Shown here one piece after another: positions 23,542-35,211 of a stretch of DNA of 64,000 nt. Positions within the stretch are counted from its first letter, which is position 1. Each line of letters begins with the position of its first letter. The notes under the pieces were generated by a model. It saw only the letters and a program-made list of their open reading frames with translations. It did no database searches and was not told where the DNA came from. Source of the stretch: Silene latifolia. Lineage: Eukaryota; Streptophyta; Magnoliopsida; Caryophyllales; Caryophyllaceae. A program made the translations under genes and the position numbers. Location of the stretch: the NCBI RefSeq assembly GCF_048544455.1, contig NC_133526.1, positions 8,324,001 through 8,388,000 of the forward strand, read 5' to 3'.

Positions 23542-23996
23542 TTCACTTTTATATGGTACTTAGATTCAAATTAGGTGATTTTTGTACTCCAAATAACATT
23601 TTTAATTCGCTTATATAAAGTGCCATATTAATTGTTAAATTTAAAAAGAAAAATAATAAGACTCACTAAGTTAACTAAGTAAATATTTGTGCATAAAAAG
23701 GAAGTAATTTGAATGTTTTTAAAGAGTTGCCATTTGAAAAAGTTTAATCCTACAAGTGTACTTGTTAATTTTCCCATTTTACTTTGTTTCAAAATTCACT
23801 TTTTTTAAGATATTTTATTGAACTTAGATTTAAACTAGGTGATTTTGGACTTCAGATAACAATGTAAATCAAAATTTCACCGACAAGCTAAATCAAAATT
23901 TTGGAGCCCATTTTCTCTCCATTTCCTCAAAAGAAATGGAGAGGCAAGTATCTATTAATGGCCCGGATCGCATACTAACATCTAACGGTTCTAAAT

Positions 23997-26904
23997 TTAT
24001 GCATAAAAATAAAGGAAAATAAGGGTGAAAGAGGAAATAATTAAGGAGATTGTGAGAGGAAATGGAGATTCCAAACTTTTGATATAACTTTCCTTTTGCT
24101 GAAAATGATATTTTGTGAAACATCTTTTGATGATAAAAGAAAATATATAAATTTTATAAGTACAAATTCTTATTTTTTAGTTACTTATGGTCAAAATTTG
24201 TAAACTTTTACCCTAAAAAGGGATATGGGAAGAGATATAAAAATGAGAGGGAAGTGCCCTTGTTTTACTGAACTTAAGTAGAACTAAAATAAATGTTAAT
24301 CTTTTATGTTTCATTTGTTCCTAATTTAATGTACTACTGTAAAATATTTAAGTATAACCTTTGTATTCTTCATACCAATATTTCAATTTATTTAACTTTT
24401 GACTTATAAATGCGAAAACAGTTTAATACTCGCATATTTTTTTGTGTGAAATGAGGCGCGAGAAATACAATATGATGAGAAACTGGATTTGACGTAGACT
24501 TTATAATATATATATATATTTATATATATACATTTTAAACACTAGGTTAAGGTCTGTTTGATATTAAAAAAAAAATAGTTAGACAAGGTTGTCATCTCTT
24601 TACTTATGATTAGACTAATTCACTTTAAACATGAGTTTTAGAACACATAATTAATAAAATTTATAACTTTACTTTCATATAATTAAGTTCATTAGTGGTA
24701 GATATCATGAATAATAGTAGTGCTAACTGAAGAGTTGTATACTTACATTTCTTAGCTGGTCATCTGCTTCTGGTCCTGGTCTCACGGGCTTAAAAAATCT
24801 GAAAAGGCACGGCTTGTGAAAAGGAGCATCGAACGCAAGAAAAATCACTTCTAACTTCTAAGCTATGTTGCTCGGACTCTTTAATATTTTACCCGGTCGT
24901 GGGTAGGACATGCAAACATTTTATAGACCAAATACATAATTTTTTTTTCATTAGCCAAAACCAATACTTGGGAGTTGGGACACCCGCCCATGACGGATAC
25001 TTCAAACAAGTCTGAGCAACATAGCTTCTAAGTCAACATTGCATTTAGAGGTGGGTTGTGATAGGAGAGAAACTATTATGGGGGTAATGGAAGCTGAAAT
25101 TAATTAAAATAGGAGGGAAGTGGTGGTGGTGGAGCCTCGAGCGAGGAAATTGGGATGGTGGGGGACTAACACGCCCAATTGGAAGGAAGCGGAGATGGAT
25201 CTCTTCTACAAGGTAAATCAAAATCTCACCAACAAAGGAAAAAATTGGAGGGAAAACTCTCCCATCCATGCCCCACCATACCCACCCCAAGGGTGTAATT
25301 GGGGCAAGCCTTAAGATGAGGACACAAAAAGGGCAGCCCGGTGCACGATGGCGTCCCCGCTAGGCGAGGGTCCGGGGAAGGGTCCCACCACAAGGGTGTA
25401 ATTGGGCAAGCCTTCCCTTGCCATTTTGGCAAGAGGCCGATCCAAGGACTCCAACCCGTGACCTCACGGTCACAAAGCAACACCTTAACCAGTGCGCCAC
25501 GGCAAGGTACCTTAACCAGTGCACCAAGGCAAGGTGAGGACACAAACCGTAAAAAATAATCATCTCGTGAAGAAAGTTCTTGTTTGTTGCTAGCGTCACG
25601 AACAAGGAAAGCAACGTCCAGATGTGAGCGTAAATAAGCTTGCTCCTGAGAGAGAACAAAAAGGTAACCAGAAGGGAATCGACAGGAAACAAACAAACTC
25701 AATCTGTCTATAATTTCTCGAAAAAATGGAAACAGGGTTGAAGAACATACGTTTGGAAAAGGAAGCCTAGTATATGCCACAAACTTATGACCAGTCATAG
25801 CTAAAGCATCAACCAGTAGAAACATAGCCTCTTCAATATCCGTCCTCTTTTCCAAGGAGTATAAGACGTTGTAGAGAGTGGCAACTGAAGAAGACGATAG
25901 TTCAGGAGCTACTGAGTATGAGGACAAAAAAAGCTCCGGGGCAGCCAAAAACAGTAAAGCTACAGGAAGCAGTTCCCTCTTATGGGCATAGCCCATGAAA
26001 GTTTGCCTGACATGCTGCTTGTTTTGGGTATTCCGCACAAGCATCCTTAGAATTTCCAATTCTGGTCTCTGTGGAAGGAGTCCAACGACTCATACAAGAC
26101 GGTGTTAACGAATGATATGAATAGAACCAAAACAAACTTTGATAAGAGGGATCCATTAAACAAATGATAGAAAAGAAAAATACAGTAGTAGTGGTAGTAT
26201 TAGTAGTAAGATGAGAAAACAAACCATGGTGCAGCAAAGCACGACAAGTAACTCATAGACTGACTTCCGAGGAGTCCATGTTCTGGCGGTAAGAGCTCTA
26301 GGGAAATGAAAACGCAGTATCCACAACATAGTTAGATGATTATAGGAATAAGAAGAGTCAAACGAAGGCAGTCTATAAAGCTTGCTGGGAAAGAGAAATT
26401 ACGTTGAAAAATCTCCGATGATGAAGTCAATAAAAGAGCAGTGTTTCAGATTGTGAATGGCCAAATGAGAGTGAACATCAATACTATCGCCCTTTTCAAG
26501 AAGATACTTAGTAAGACTGGGAGAAGAATTTAGAGCTGCAAGATGCAGTGGAGTATATCTTCCTTCCTCCAAAATGTCTTCGAAATCAATAATTCCTTTA
26601 GTTTCGCCATTTAAAACCGCAATACAGCAATTCAAAGCATCCAATCGAAATATTTGTTCAGCATCATATACACAACTAATTTGTTTGAACTTAGGGTCCT
26701 TGATGAGCCTCAAAAATTCATCTTTGTCATCAAAAATAAGCGCATTTTCTAATGCTTCCCCAATGCACTGTGGCTCCGCATTGGAACGAGGAGGAAAACT
26801 CCAATAGGCAACAGGCTAACAAGGCAAATGCACAATATAAATGCAAAGACAACCAAAGTTGAAAAAAATAAACGGAGCTATATAAACAAACGTACCACGT
26901 CCAT
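23997..26904 (-). CDS. Ankyrin-repeat protein with C-terminal hydrophobic tail (unit A)
   Basis: Seven exons join in phase on the minus strand: 26904-26896, 26815-26403, 26297-26225, 26068-25751, 25645-25548, 24798-24747 and 24098-23997. They give a 354-aa protein. All introns are GT-AG (for example donor GTAAGTAT after exon 6, acceptor TTCTCTCTCAG before exon 5). The only textbook ankyrin repeat is at about 88-120, with TPLHLAA at 91-97. Flanking parts (SVYELL, RPELEILRMLV, KRELLPVALLFLAAPE) are helical and unfamiliar, perhaps degenerate repeats. The last 20 residues are a hydrophobic stretch that could anchor the protein in a membrane; there is no N-terminal signal. Exon 1 encodes only MDV, so the start is the least certain part. 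Function is unknown. Intron 5 (24799-25547) carries a SINE and a hAT MITE. Unit B has an intact copy with three substitutions (R177Q, E272G, A315S). Confidence 0.75.
24863..25024. mobile_element. hAT-type MITE in intron 5 (unit A)
   Basis: The 162-bp element has ends CTATGTTGCTCGGACTC and GTCTGAGCAACATAG. It is flanked by an exact 8-bp duplication CTTCTAAG (24855-24862 and 25025-25032). An 8-bp duplication is typical of the hAT superfamily. It is at the same site in unit B (53444-53598), so insertion preceded the duplication. Confidence 0.88.
25328..25533 (-). mobile_element. Au-like tRNA-derived SINE next to an exon donor (unit A)
   Basis: On the minus strand the sequence reads TGGCGCACTGGTTAAGG (A-box region), GGTCACGGGTTGGAGTCC (B-box region), then TTCCCCGGACCC and CACCGGGCTGCCCTTTTT. 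This is the layout of the plant Au SINE family. The flanks GTGAGGACACAAA (25534-25546) and ATGAGGACACAAA (25315-25327) look like a 13-bp target duplication. The 5' end is partly duplicated (TGCACTGGTTAAGG twice), and a second partial body (GGCTTGCCCCAATTACACCC) follows near 25275-25311. Exon 5 of the ankyrin-type gene ends at 25548, one base beyond the duplication. Confidence 0.8.
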
Positions 26905-27175
26905 CTTGATTTATTCTGTAACATTAAAAATCAAAGCTTTCATCAGACAACTGAACGAATAAAACCAACAATCATTATAAATTATAAATTATAAATTAAA
27001 AAGCATAAACTTTCAATAAATAACAACATCCCCAACTTAATTACAGTCAAGAGTTCAATTTATCAGATAGACAAAGTGAAATAACCTTGGGAAAGGTGGT
27101 TGAGACCCAAAGGATTTGGAGTCGAGAGTTGCGGAACGGTTGTTCAATTGATGAGATCCCCCGTAGGGTTTTTTT

Positions 27176-27626
27176 TAGAGATGGCAAACAATGACACGAC
27201 ACGAAAACACGACACAAACCCGACACGAAATTAACGGGTTTAGGTTAAGAATTAATGACCCATTTATGTAAGTGGGTCGACACGAACACGACACGATATT
27301 TAATTGGGTTGGGTTAGGGTTGACCTCTCTAAACACGAACCCGACACGAATGACCTGTTTAGTAAATTAATCCTAATTTTTCTTAATCCTCCATTACATA
27401 AATATACTTAAACTTTCAAAATATGGACGTGACACGAAAACACGACACGAATCCGACACGAAATTAACGGGTTAGAGTTGAGGCCTTATGACCCATTTAT
27501 GTAAGTGAGTCGACACGAACACGATACGAGATTTAATTGGGTCGGGTTTGAGTTGGTGGGATTGTGACCCATTTACATGTGACATGAACACGAACCCGAC
27601 ACGACCCGATCTGTTTGTCAGGTCTA
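27176..27626. mobile_element. hAT-type MITE private to unit A
   Basis: The 451-bp element starts TAGAGATGGCAAACA and ends TGTTTGTCAGGTCTA. It is flanked by an 8-bp GTTTTTTT duplication (27168-27175 and 27627-27634). The interior is rich in CACGACACGAA and CCCGACACGAA repeats. Unit B reads straight through the site (near 55738), giving an empty-site control. Confidence 0.9.
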
Positions 27627-27770
27627 GTTTTTTTTCTCTTTATTGTTATCCTTATCCCCTTATATACTCCGTATATCTTATAATCCCTCCCCTTATATAG
27701 AAGAGAATAAGACAAGTTACTATTTCTAATGAACGAGTTTGAAAGTCTTATAGAACATTATCGAATAGGT

Positions 27771-28197
27771 GTTTCGAAATTCAAATTCGGGTGTCACATA
27801 ATTCTAAAAAAAAGTGAAATATACTAATCCTTTATGGTCTCTTGATACGTACTTGATTCTAAGTATTAAATAGCCTCTAAAGCTTTGTTATCTCGAATTC
27901 TAGCAAAATTTATTAAATACAAATCATCATAAGTGTAAGTCAATCGGGGCGCTTTAATAGCCCTTATGATTAATATAAAGATAGTTGTTTCGAAGTTCAA
28001 ATCCGGGTGTCACATAATTCTAAAAAAATTGAAATATCCTAATCCATTACGGTCTCTTGATATGTACTTGATTCTAAGCATTAAGAAGCCTCTAAAGCTC
28101 GGTTATCTCGAATTTTAACAAAATTTATTAAGTATTAATCATCATAAGTGTAAGCCAATGGGGGCGCTTTGATAACCCTTATGATTAATATAAAGAC
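27771..28197. repeat. 215-bp tandem duplication in the spacer
   Basis: GTTTCGAAATTCAAATTCGG at 27771 recurs as GTTTCGAAGTTCAAATCCGG at 27986. Both copies run on through GGTGTCACATAATTC, TCTCTTGATA and CCCTTATGATTAATATAAAG. Divergence between the copies is visible, so the duplication is not recent. Confidence 0.85.
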
Positions 28198-28416
28198 AGG
28201 TGTAAAATTAGTGAATAGTTTACATTTGCTATATTTTGATAGAGAGAATAAAGTAAATGTAAACTATTGACTGGACGAAGGAAGTATATATTTTGTTTGA
28301 ACCATATACCTACCATTCAAATATGGACAATTTACTTACACATGTCATTCTTATAAGTTAATCATTTCAAATTTGTTTGTTCAATTAATAAGACCGTCTT
28401 ACATAATCATAATCAT

Positions 28417-28467
<51 letters not shown>

Positions 28468-28477
28468 AATAATAATA
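28417..28477. repeat. (CAA)n/(AAT)n microsatellite
   Basis: About 17 uninterrupted AAC/CAA trinucleotides are followed by four AAT units. No coding frame is associated with it. Confidence 0.9.
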
Positions 28478-31400
28478 GTTAAAATTTAAATTTAAATTAA
28501 AACTAAAATTAAAATTAATCTTGTAATTACTGATACATACATAAAGTTCATTTTTATGTTCTTTCTTTCACAAAGCACATGTAATGTATACTCATATGAT
28601 CATCTTATTGCTATCATCCCACCGTAAAGGAGTAAAAGATAAATCTGTCTATGTTTTTTGCCACTATAAGCAAACATACAATTTTGTGACAACAAAATTA
28701 TAATTTCTTAAATTTTAATTTTAACCGTTAATAATAGAAACTCTTAAGAGCTTTCTTTCACAATAGTTAAGTGACTCAAAAGATTTTGAGTTGATTCTCA
28801 AGTTTTAAGGATGACTTATATTTATAATTATAAGATCACCCTACCTTATGCATGCTAATATTTCAATGTGGGAGAAATCTACTATTTATACGTAGTATTT
28901 TCACAACACCTCAATTATTTTTCAATGTGTGACAAATAACATACTAATAAATACACCATCTTTTTCACACCTAGCTCGACATCCTACCCGAATCCCGAAA
29001 TACGGACAATTTCTATTCATTATATCTAATAGTAGTTATATTTAATATTTAATAATATGAGCAAATACTAACAAATTAATCTTTTCTAGAGTCTAAAGTT
29101 TTTTGCACGTATATAGGTAACATTTGTGCAATTTTATCTTATTGCTAATAAACTAATCTTATCTAAAGTTCAAAGTTTTTCTTACGTATAAAATTAACAT
29201 TATTTTCTTATAAATATTATGTAGTTTTTAAGGGTTAGACTCTCTATATGAAAATAAAAAATGTTAAAACTTGAAAATTTAACATTACGTAATGTTACTT
29301 TTAAAGTCTCTTATATAATAAGAATACTACTGATTTATGTTCGTTATTTAAAAATCCAGCTTAAAAATTGATACACATACTCACATTAGCTTATCAAGTT
29401 CATCTCTTTTATTACCACAAAACTCACCCTTAACTTGACATGATACTAAGTCCCAAAACTTCGTACTCACTGTCCCAATAAAAGGTGCTAAACCACCTGT
29501 AGTTTTCAGTTCATACCACACATGTTCCACAATTCTCTTGCCACAACTATGTCCACCAATGCCTTATCTAAAACAAGATTAAAAGTAGTATAACAGTCTC
29601 TCACAACTGTGTCCCATTAACAGAATATTACTATACCATGACAACAATAGAACCATACTCAACTCTGTTGAGTTTATGGATTCAAGTACCTAAGAGGGTG
29701 AGGGGGTGAATTAGGTACTATTTTAAAAATTTTGTAACTACAACTTTATTGGTTAAAGTGAGTTCCAAGAACAAAAGAGATAAAATAATACTTCGAGTAA
29801 TATTGCAAGATTAAACGAGTATTGGAATGAATGTTTGCTGAAGTATGAAAGTAACAACTGTTTTGACTGTAGCTATTTGTCTCAATTTATGAAATACGGA
29901 CTGCAGATCAAATGTGACAGTATGATGAATTGTTACTTCGAAGGTTAAGCAAAGCAAAACAAACGAACGAAATAAATTGCAGCGGAAATAAAGTAAGATA
30001 ATGGAACACGAGATTTTTGAATTGGTTCGACAAGAAACTCAAGTGCCTACGTCCAATCTACTTTTTATTACTTTCTTTTAGTGATCTCCGACAACTAAAA
30101 GACCTGTACAATAAAAGACACCAACCTACTCCGGTTGTAAAGCAAGTCCAAGAACTACTCCGTTCTTATGAAAAGCCAACTCGCAACCTACTCCGGTTGC
30201 CAAGAGTTGAAGACTACTCCGTCCTAAACTCTACTAACACACTTAGAATGTTATAGGATCAAGTTTCCACTAACATATTCTTAGCCAAGAATAGAGATGG
30301 ACAACTTTTACAAGATCAACAATTCTTAAGCAAGAGAGTTTAGTATGTTAAAGTAACAGTAGCCACGACTGTAACAACTTGAAGACTTTTATAAGATTTT
30401 GCAAAGACACGGTTTTAAGCTTTTAAAAACAAATTGCAAACTCAGAAAATATTTCAGAAAAGTCTTAAGATTTTATGAGGGAGATGGCTCGCCTTTTATA
30501 GAGAGAATGGGTGAGGAGGTTGCTAGGGTTTTGAAGGGTCAAAGACCACACATGTGAAGAGCTTTGACAACCACCCAAAACTTGCACCAAAGAGGGCTCT
30601 TTTGCAAAGGCAAAAATAGAGAAAGAGTGTTTGAAAGATATCCATAAAAGCTCATGCAAATTCAGAAAACAAAGAAGAAAAACAAGTCACATGATGACAA
30701 GTTTACACAAATATGGCAAAAAGCATTTCTTGTTTTCTAAAAGACCAAAGGGTTGAATTTGCACAAAGAGGAAACATTTTGAAATTAATAATTAATCAAA
30801 CCACTCTTTATTGAAGGCCAACTCCTAATAAAAATCTGAAGTTTATCTTTGAAAAATAAGAGTCACGTGAAAGGATTTTTTGAAAGATAAAAAAGGCTTC
30901 AAGTGTTACGAGTTGTGGCAACAATCCAAGCAGCTGTTTACTAATGAAAGTAACAGTCGTCTTGACTGTTTCTATTACTCTAAGATACTCTACTTTCTCA
31001 CTTGTACATTAGATGACACTAAGACTCAATACAAAGGGATGATTAACAACTTCAACACTTCTTAATCCATGCTTGATTTAATCATTAATCCTGAAAAGGT
31101 AAACTAAGATAGCACAAATCAAATGGGCATGTTATCATCAATATAAGGAACCCAACAAACTCTCTTTCATATCATACTTCATTCTCACTCTCAAGCCGAC
31201 ACTGGTAATAAACATCGGGAAACAAAACAACGGTCTATATGCCCCGACCGACACTGACAGGGAACAACAGTAAACAAACAACAATCTATGACAACACGAA
31301 AAAAAATACTCGTATCACAACACGAATTACCGTGCACAGTGCACATCAACCACATCGATAGTCATCGCAACTTTTACAATCTCATAACACTGACTCAACA

Positions 31401-32685
31401 CAACTTCCTTGACCACATGAGTTTCTTAAAACTGCTCTACTAGATCACGACACAACATATTACACGAAATCACGGATACCAACCTTATGAATATTATCCA
31501 TACCATGACTCGTGTGGTCAAAACCTCACACAAACATTTACACATATCGTGGACCCATAATCGAATGTAACTAGCCAATCCTGATTACGTAAGTTACCAC
31601 TTGATAATGAATACCTCTCATCCGGACTTAACTCAGGTGCCCTTCATAACATATCCTCTCATACACACAATTATCACCACCGGGCGAACGTAGCCATATC
31701 ATCACTACCCAACTTCCAGCGAACACCTCATATATCCACCTTTTATACTCCCTTACAACCATACATACTAATCAGTCTCCACAAAATCAACCCCATTAGA
31801 ACTAACTTCCCTAATGTAACATCATCCTCAACCACTACTGACAATACTATAACACCAACATCCTTCATGCGACTACTCTCTTACTATCACTTCTTAATAT
31901 AACAATCCGTTTCCTCTCTTAGGTTATCATCCCAAATAACGAACATCAAATCCATCAACAAAATCTACCTCATCATTATTTCCAATTCTATCATTTATTA
32001 CGTCGTAACCTAACCCTCCACCAAAATCTCATATCGTATAAACACTCTGCCAACTTTATACTCCCTTAATACCTCGAAACCGACGGCTAACATGTCGTCC
32101 TGAACTCCTATATAACTATTAACTCACATCCTCTCATAATGCTATCGTGCATTTCCATGATTCCTTACTTTCATATCCCATAACTTTGGTCAACGTTCTC
32201 CCAACTTACTTCCATCCAATAATACCGATTAATAATTCATCTCCTTCCTTCTCCTACCTAACTCTTTAGTAATCTGATTACCTTCTTGTTGCTCCACGAC
32301 TCAAATTTCATTAAATTGTTACTCCGTATATTGTAACAAAAATTACAAAATTAGTTATATGCTTCAAATGCGTAAAAATAAGCATAAGTTTTTGTAATTA
32401 AACTAACAATCTTCTTTTTTTAATCATAAACTTATTTCGAGTAAAAATGTAAAATTCGTTCTATTTTAATTCTTAGTATTTTTACACATTAACAATTGTA
32501 GATAATTACAAATAAAATTCAAAGTTCATTTATATATTATTATTATTAGCTCTAAATGTTAAGTTCTCTCCACATGACATTCTAAAATACCGTGCATTCG
32601 CACGGGCTCTATAATAGTTTTTAAGAATCAGTTACCACTATCATATTCAGTTTAAGTGTTTTGTAATGTTGCATTCACGATATGA

Positions 32686-32892
32686 CATTATCATATTGAC
32701 TTTAATTTTAGTGAATATGACAAAGTTGTATAATGAATTTGTGCTTTATAATGCGATATTGACAATATAACACTATTATATTCACTTTTAGTTTAGTGAA
32801 TATAATAGTGTAGTTTGATAAATATGTATCATGTAGTGTCATATTCATCCCATGCCTCTATTATATTCACTATCAATTTAGTGAATATGACT
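32686..32892. repeat. Three spaced palindromes of the ATATTCAC...GTGAATAT type
   Basis: TATCATATTGAC...GTGAATATGAC, CTATTATATTCAC...GTGAATATAATAG and CTATTATATTCAC...GTGAATATGAC occur about 85 bp apart. Each could form a short stem with a loop of about 10 bases. This may be a MITE-internal repeat or a small satellite; the role is unknown. Confidence 0.55.
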
Positions 32893-33392
32893 CTATTTGT
32901 TCAAATACATTGAACAATGACGATATTGAACGTTTTATTCGATATCAAAACCGCATAATACAAAATAATTTACAGGAATCAAAATAATTATGTGATATGA
33001 TATGAATATGTCAATTACGTGATGTGAATATATGGAGAAAACTAAAACAAATAACAAAATATATCAAATATAATCTCTATTTGTAGAGAAATAAAAATTA
33101 TAAATAATAATATATTTTTTATAATTTTATTTTATAATTTATTAAATTTAATATTTATTTATTATAAGAAAAATATATGAGGAGATAGTATCATGCACTA
33201 ATCGCACTATAGTCGTGATTGCATGGTATAATTTACCCTTAAAGTTTCTCCCCCTAATAAGGCAGGTTGGTATAAAAGTTAGCAAGTTGCGACACAAATA
33301 CAGAAGTTGCCCCCCACTAATAGGCAATAGCTATGAAATCTCACTGTTCCAAAAATAGAAGGGATACCTATTCGACATAAGCATGAACCGAG

Positions 33393-33399
33393 TATATAA
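33393..33399 (+). promoter_or_regulatory. Candidate TATA box of nucleoredoxin-like gene, unit B
   Basis: TATATAA in the same context as in unit A (GAGTATATAAGTC). It is about 265 bp from the start codon because the leader intron is largely deleted here. Confidence 0.45.
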
Positions 33400-33663
33400 G
33401 TCTAACATAGAAGCTCAATAATTTGTTTATGGAAAAATAATTTCGAAATATTGAGGGTAGTTTGTAGTTAGGGTTTCTCAGTCAGAATATTGGAGTTTTC
33501 CCGAATTCCTCGCACACAATTGGCTACCGCCTACCATTTCTCTTTGTATGTTACTTTGCTTATCTTTTTTCCCTTTCAGATTCTGTTTTAATTTGCAGGT
33601 ATCTTCTAACCTTGTATGTATTGAATTAGATTTAAGGCTCGGGATTCCACCAACTGAGGTTCA

Positions 33664-35211
33664 ATGGATGAGCACGAGGACGAGGAGGAGCTAGAAGTTG
33701 CTGCAATTAATAGAAAAAAACAAGGCGACCATGTTGATGTTAAAGCCTTACTGTCCTCCAAAGCTCGAGATTTCCTGGTTACGAGTAAAGGTGGTAAAAT
33801 AGTTCCTATCTCTGGGCTTGACGGGAAGTTTGTCATTGTCTGTTGCTTCCTCCTTCCTATTGATATGGACACCATCGAAATCAGTATTTGCCACGCCATT
33901 GAAGCGTTATACTCTGAACTATCTCTCAATGGAATTGCAGATAATGTTAAATTGGTCATTGTTGCTAAGATTGCTCCTGGTTTTAGCAATGCTGACTTTG
34001 ACAGCTTTTTTTCTCGGTTATCAGTTAATTGCCTTGCCATCCCTTTTTCCGACTCCAAGTCTCGTGACAAGATTTGCACGTCTTTTGGATTGCGTACAGC
34101 CGAGAGTAGTTCAGGGGTGGTGCCATGTCTTGTTGTTCATCCCAATGGAAAGGCATTGCAGTTTGACCCCTTTTTCCTTTACGATTATGGAGCTAAATCT
34201 TTTCCGTTTACCAAGGAGCACGTTGATAATATAAGAAGACAAGACGGTATTATCAAAAATAGGCTGCGTTCCATTGACTCTCCTATATTCCTCGAGGAAC
34301 TTCTTCAATGTGGTTATCTCTCACGAATAGCCAGTGAGTACGATTATATACCTACATCGGACCTCAAAGATACAGTTGTTGCATTATACCTATGCTATGA
34401 TGAGAGCTTCATGGGTAAGCTTCAAGATATCCATCAAAAATGTTTCGATGAAGGGTTTAAGTTTGAGATCGTCCTTGTCCCTTTACCCTTTTATCGTCAT
34501 TATGAAACCCCATCGTTTCATGACCGTATGAAACAATTAGCCATGAAACATACCAGAAGTTCAACATGGTGGACATTTCCCTTTGACGACAAGGTATATC
34601 GTACCCTCTGGCGCCTCTTTTCTTGTGAGATGGAAGATCAATTAATCGTTTTGCCACATGGTCAATGTCTTGGGGACCTTTGGGGAAAAGATATTGCGAA
34701 TTTTTACGGAATGAAAGCGTATCCCTTCACAAGGGATGTTATCATCAGTCAGAATGTCAACGAGCTTAGATCATTCACCCTCCAACAATTGCTCGGAAAT
34801 ACTCTCATGTCCGATCTTCAAAACAAGAATGTTCTCCTTTACTTTGACTATCCTACATTTGATCATAAAGGTGGATACCTCTACAATACTCTGAAGCAGG
34901 AATACCAAGAAATTAAGGACAAATATGCAGACAGTGAAGTGGTTTTTGTTTCTTTGGAACCCGATTCTGAAAATAGCCGAATGTCCGAGATGAAGTGGCC
35001 CATTTTACCTCCAGAGATGTTTGAATCTGTCATCAAACATATATTTCCTGATTATTTCGTTCATCCGACCCTAGTTGCATTTGGGAGAGACGGAAAAATT
35101 CTCTCTCGATCTGCTCAATATCGTCTACCCGTGTCAACTTCCTCTGCTTCCCTGTTTGATGACACGTTGGCATCCGAGATTGAAACTGAAATAAAGTGGA
35201 AAATCAAATAG
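33664..35211 (+). CDS. Nucleoredoxin-like protein without CxxC motifs (unit B)
   Basis: This 515-aa paralogue of the unit A gene has the same degenerate three-thioredoxin-fold layout, again without CxxC or C-terminal C1 domain. Length differences are in-frame: five codons missing after MD (SIPKK in A), one extra residue in INRKKQGD, and three residues missing at NKNVLLY (NKNVMNVLLY in A). That every coding indel preserves the frame while flanking DNA has large indels suggests the protein was under constraint for at least part of its history. Substitutions include K143T and Y171F (unit A numbering). The leader intron present in unit A is reduced to about 31 bp, so the 5' end of the transcript must differ. 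The start ATG corresponds to that of unit A. Confidence 0.87.
   Translation: MDEHEDEEELEVAAINRKKQGDHVDVKALLSSKARDFLVTSKGGKIVPISGLDGKFVIVCCFLLPIDMDTIEISICHAIEALYSELSLNGIADNVKLVIVAKIAPGFSNADFDSFFSRLSVNCLAIPFSDSKSRDKICTSFGLRTAESSSGVVPCLVVHPNGKALQFDPFFLYDYGAKSFPFTKEHVDNIRRQDGIIKNRLRSIDSPIFLEELLQCGYLSRIASEYDYIPTSDLKDTVVALYLCYDESFMGKLQDIHQKCFDEGFKFEIVLVPLPFYRHYETPSFHDRMKQLAMKHTRSSTWWTFPFDDKVYRTLWRLFSCEMEDQLIVLPHGQCLGDLWGKDIANFYGMKAYPFTRDVIISQNVNELRSFTLQQLLGNTLMSDLQNKNVLLYFDYPTFDHKGGYLYNTLKQEYQEIKDKYADSEVVFVSLEPDSENSRMSEMKWPILPPEMFESVIKHIFPDYFVHPTLVAFGRDGKILSRSAQYRLPVSTSSASLFDDTLASEIETEIKWKIK

Larger units (their letters stand above)
1201..27648 (+). repeat. Segmental duplication unit A
   Basis: Homology to units B and C begins at TCTAATAAGGCAGGTTGG and to unit B ends at CTCTTTATTGTTA. 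Gene order is nucleoredoxin-like gene (+), unrecognised middle stretch, ankyrin-type gene (-). Relative to B, unit A has private insertions: Helitron 1270-4636 and hAT MITE 27176-27626. It also has private deletions near 7650, 10193 and 10545. It retains DNA lost from B, for example 8790-9760 and 13460-14237. Boundaries are accurate to roughly 10-30 bp by eye. Confidence 0.93.
27649..33222. other. Unduplicated spacer between units A and B
   Basis: The spacer is 5.6 kb of DNA with no counterpart between B and C and no supportable gene. Contents in order are a 215-bp tandem duplication, a (CAA)n tract, AT-rich DNA, a dispersed-repeat-like block about 29690-31110 beginning CCTAAGAGGGTGAGGGGGTG, a CA-rich low-complexity block about 31190-32310 that may be a decayed retroelement, a Helitron-like hairpin CCGTGC-attc-GCACGG near 32590, and a set of short palindromes. 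It probably represents insertions into the original A/B junction. Confidence 0.6.

Noticed and set aside
25226-26059. 277-codon minus-strand open frame as a single exon
   Set aside because: Only part is exon 4 of the ankyrin-type gene. The rest reads through an intron and a SINE, and phase-matched GT-AG introns give a better model.
28417-28477. Possible CRISPR-like or satellite array
   Set aside because: It is a simple trinucleotide repeat in plant DNA without spacers.
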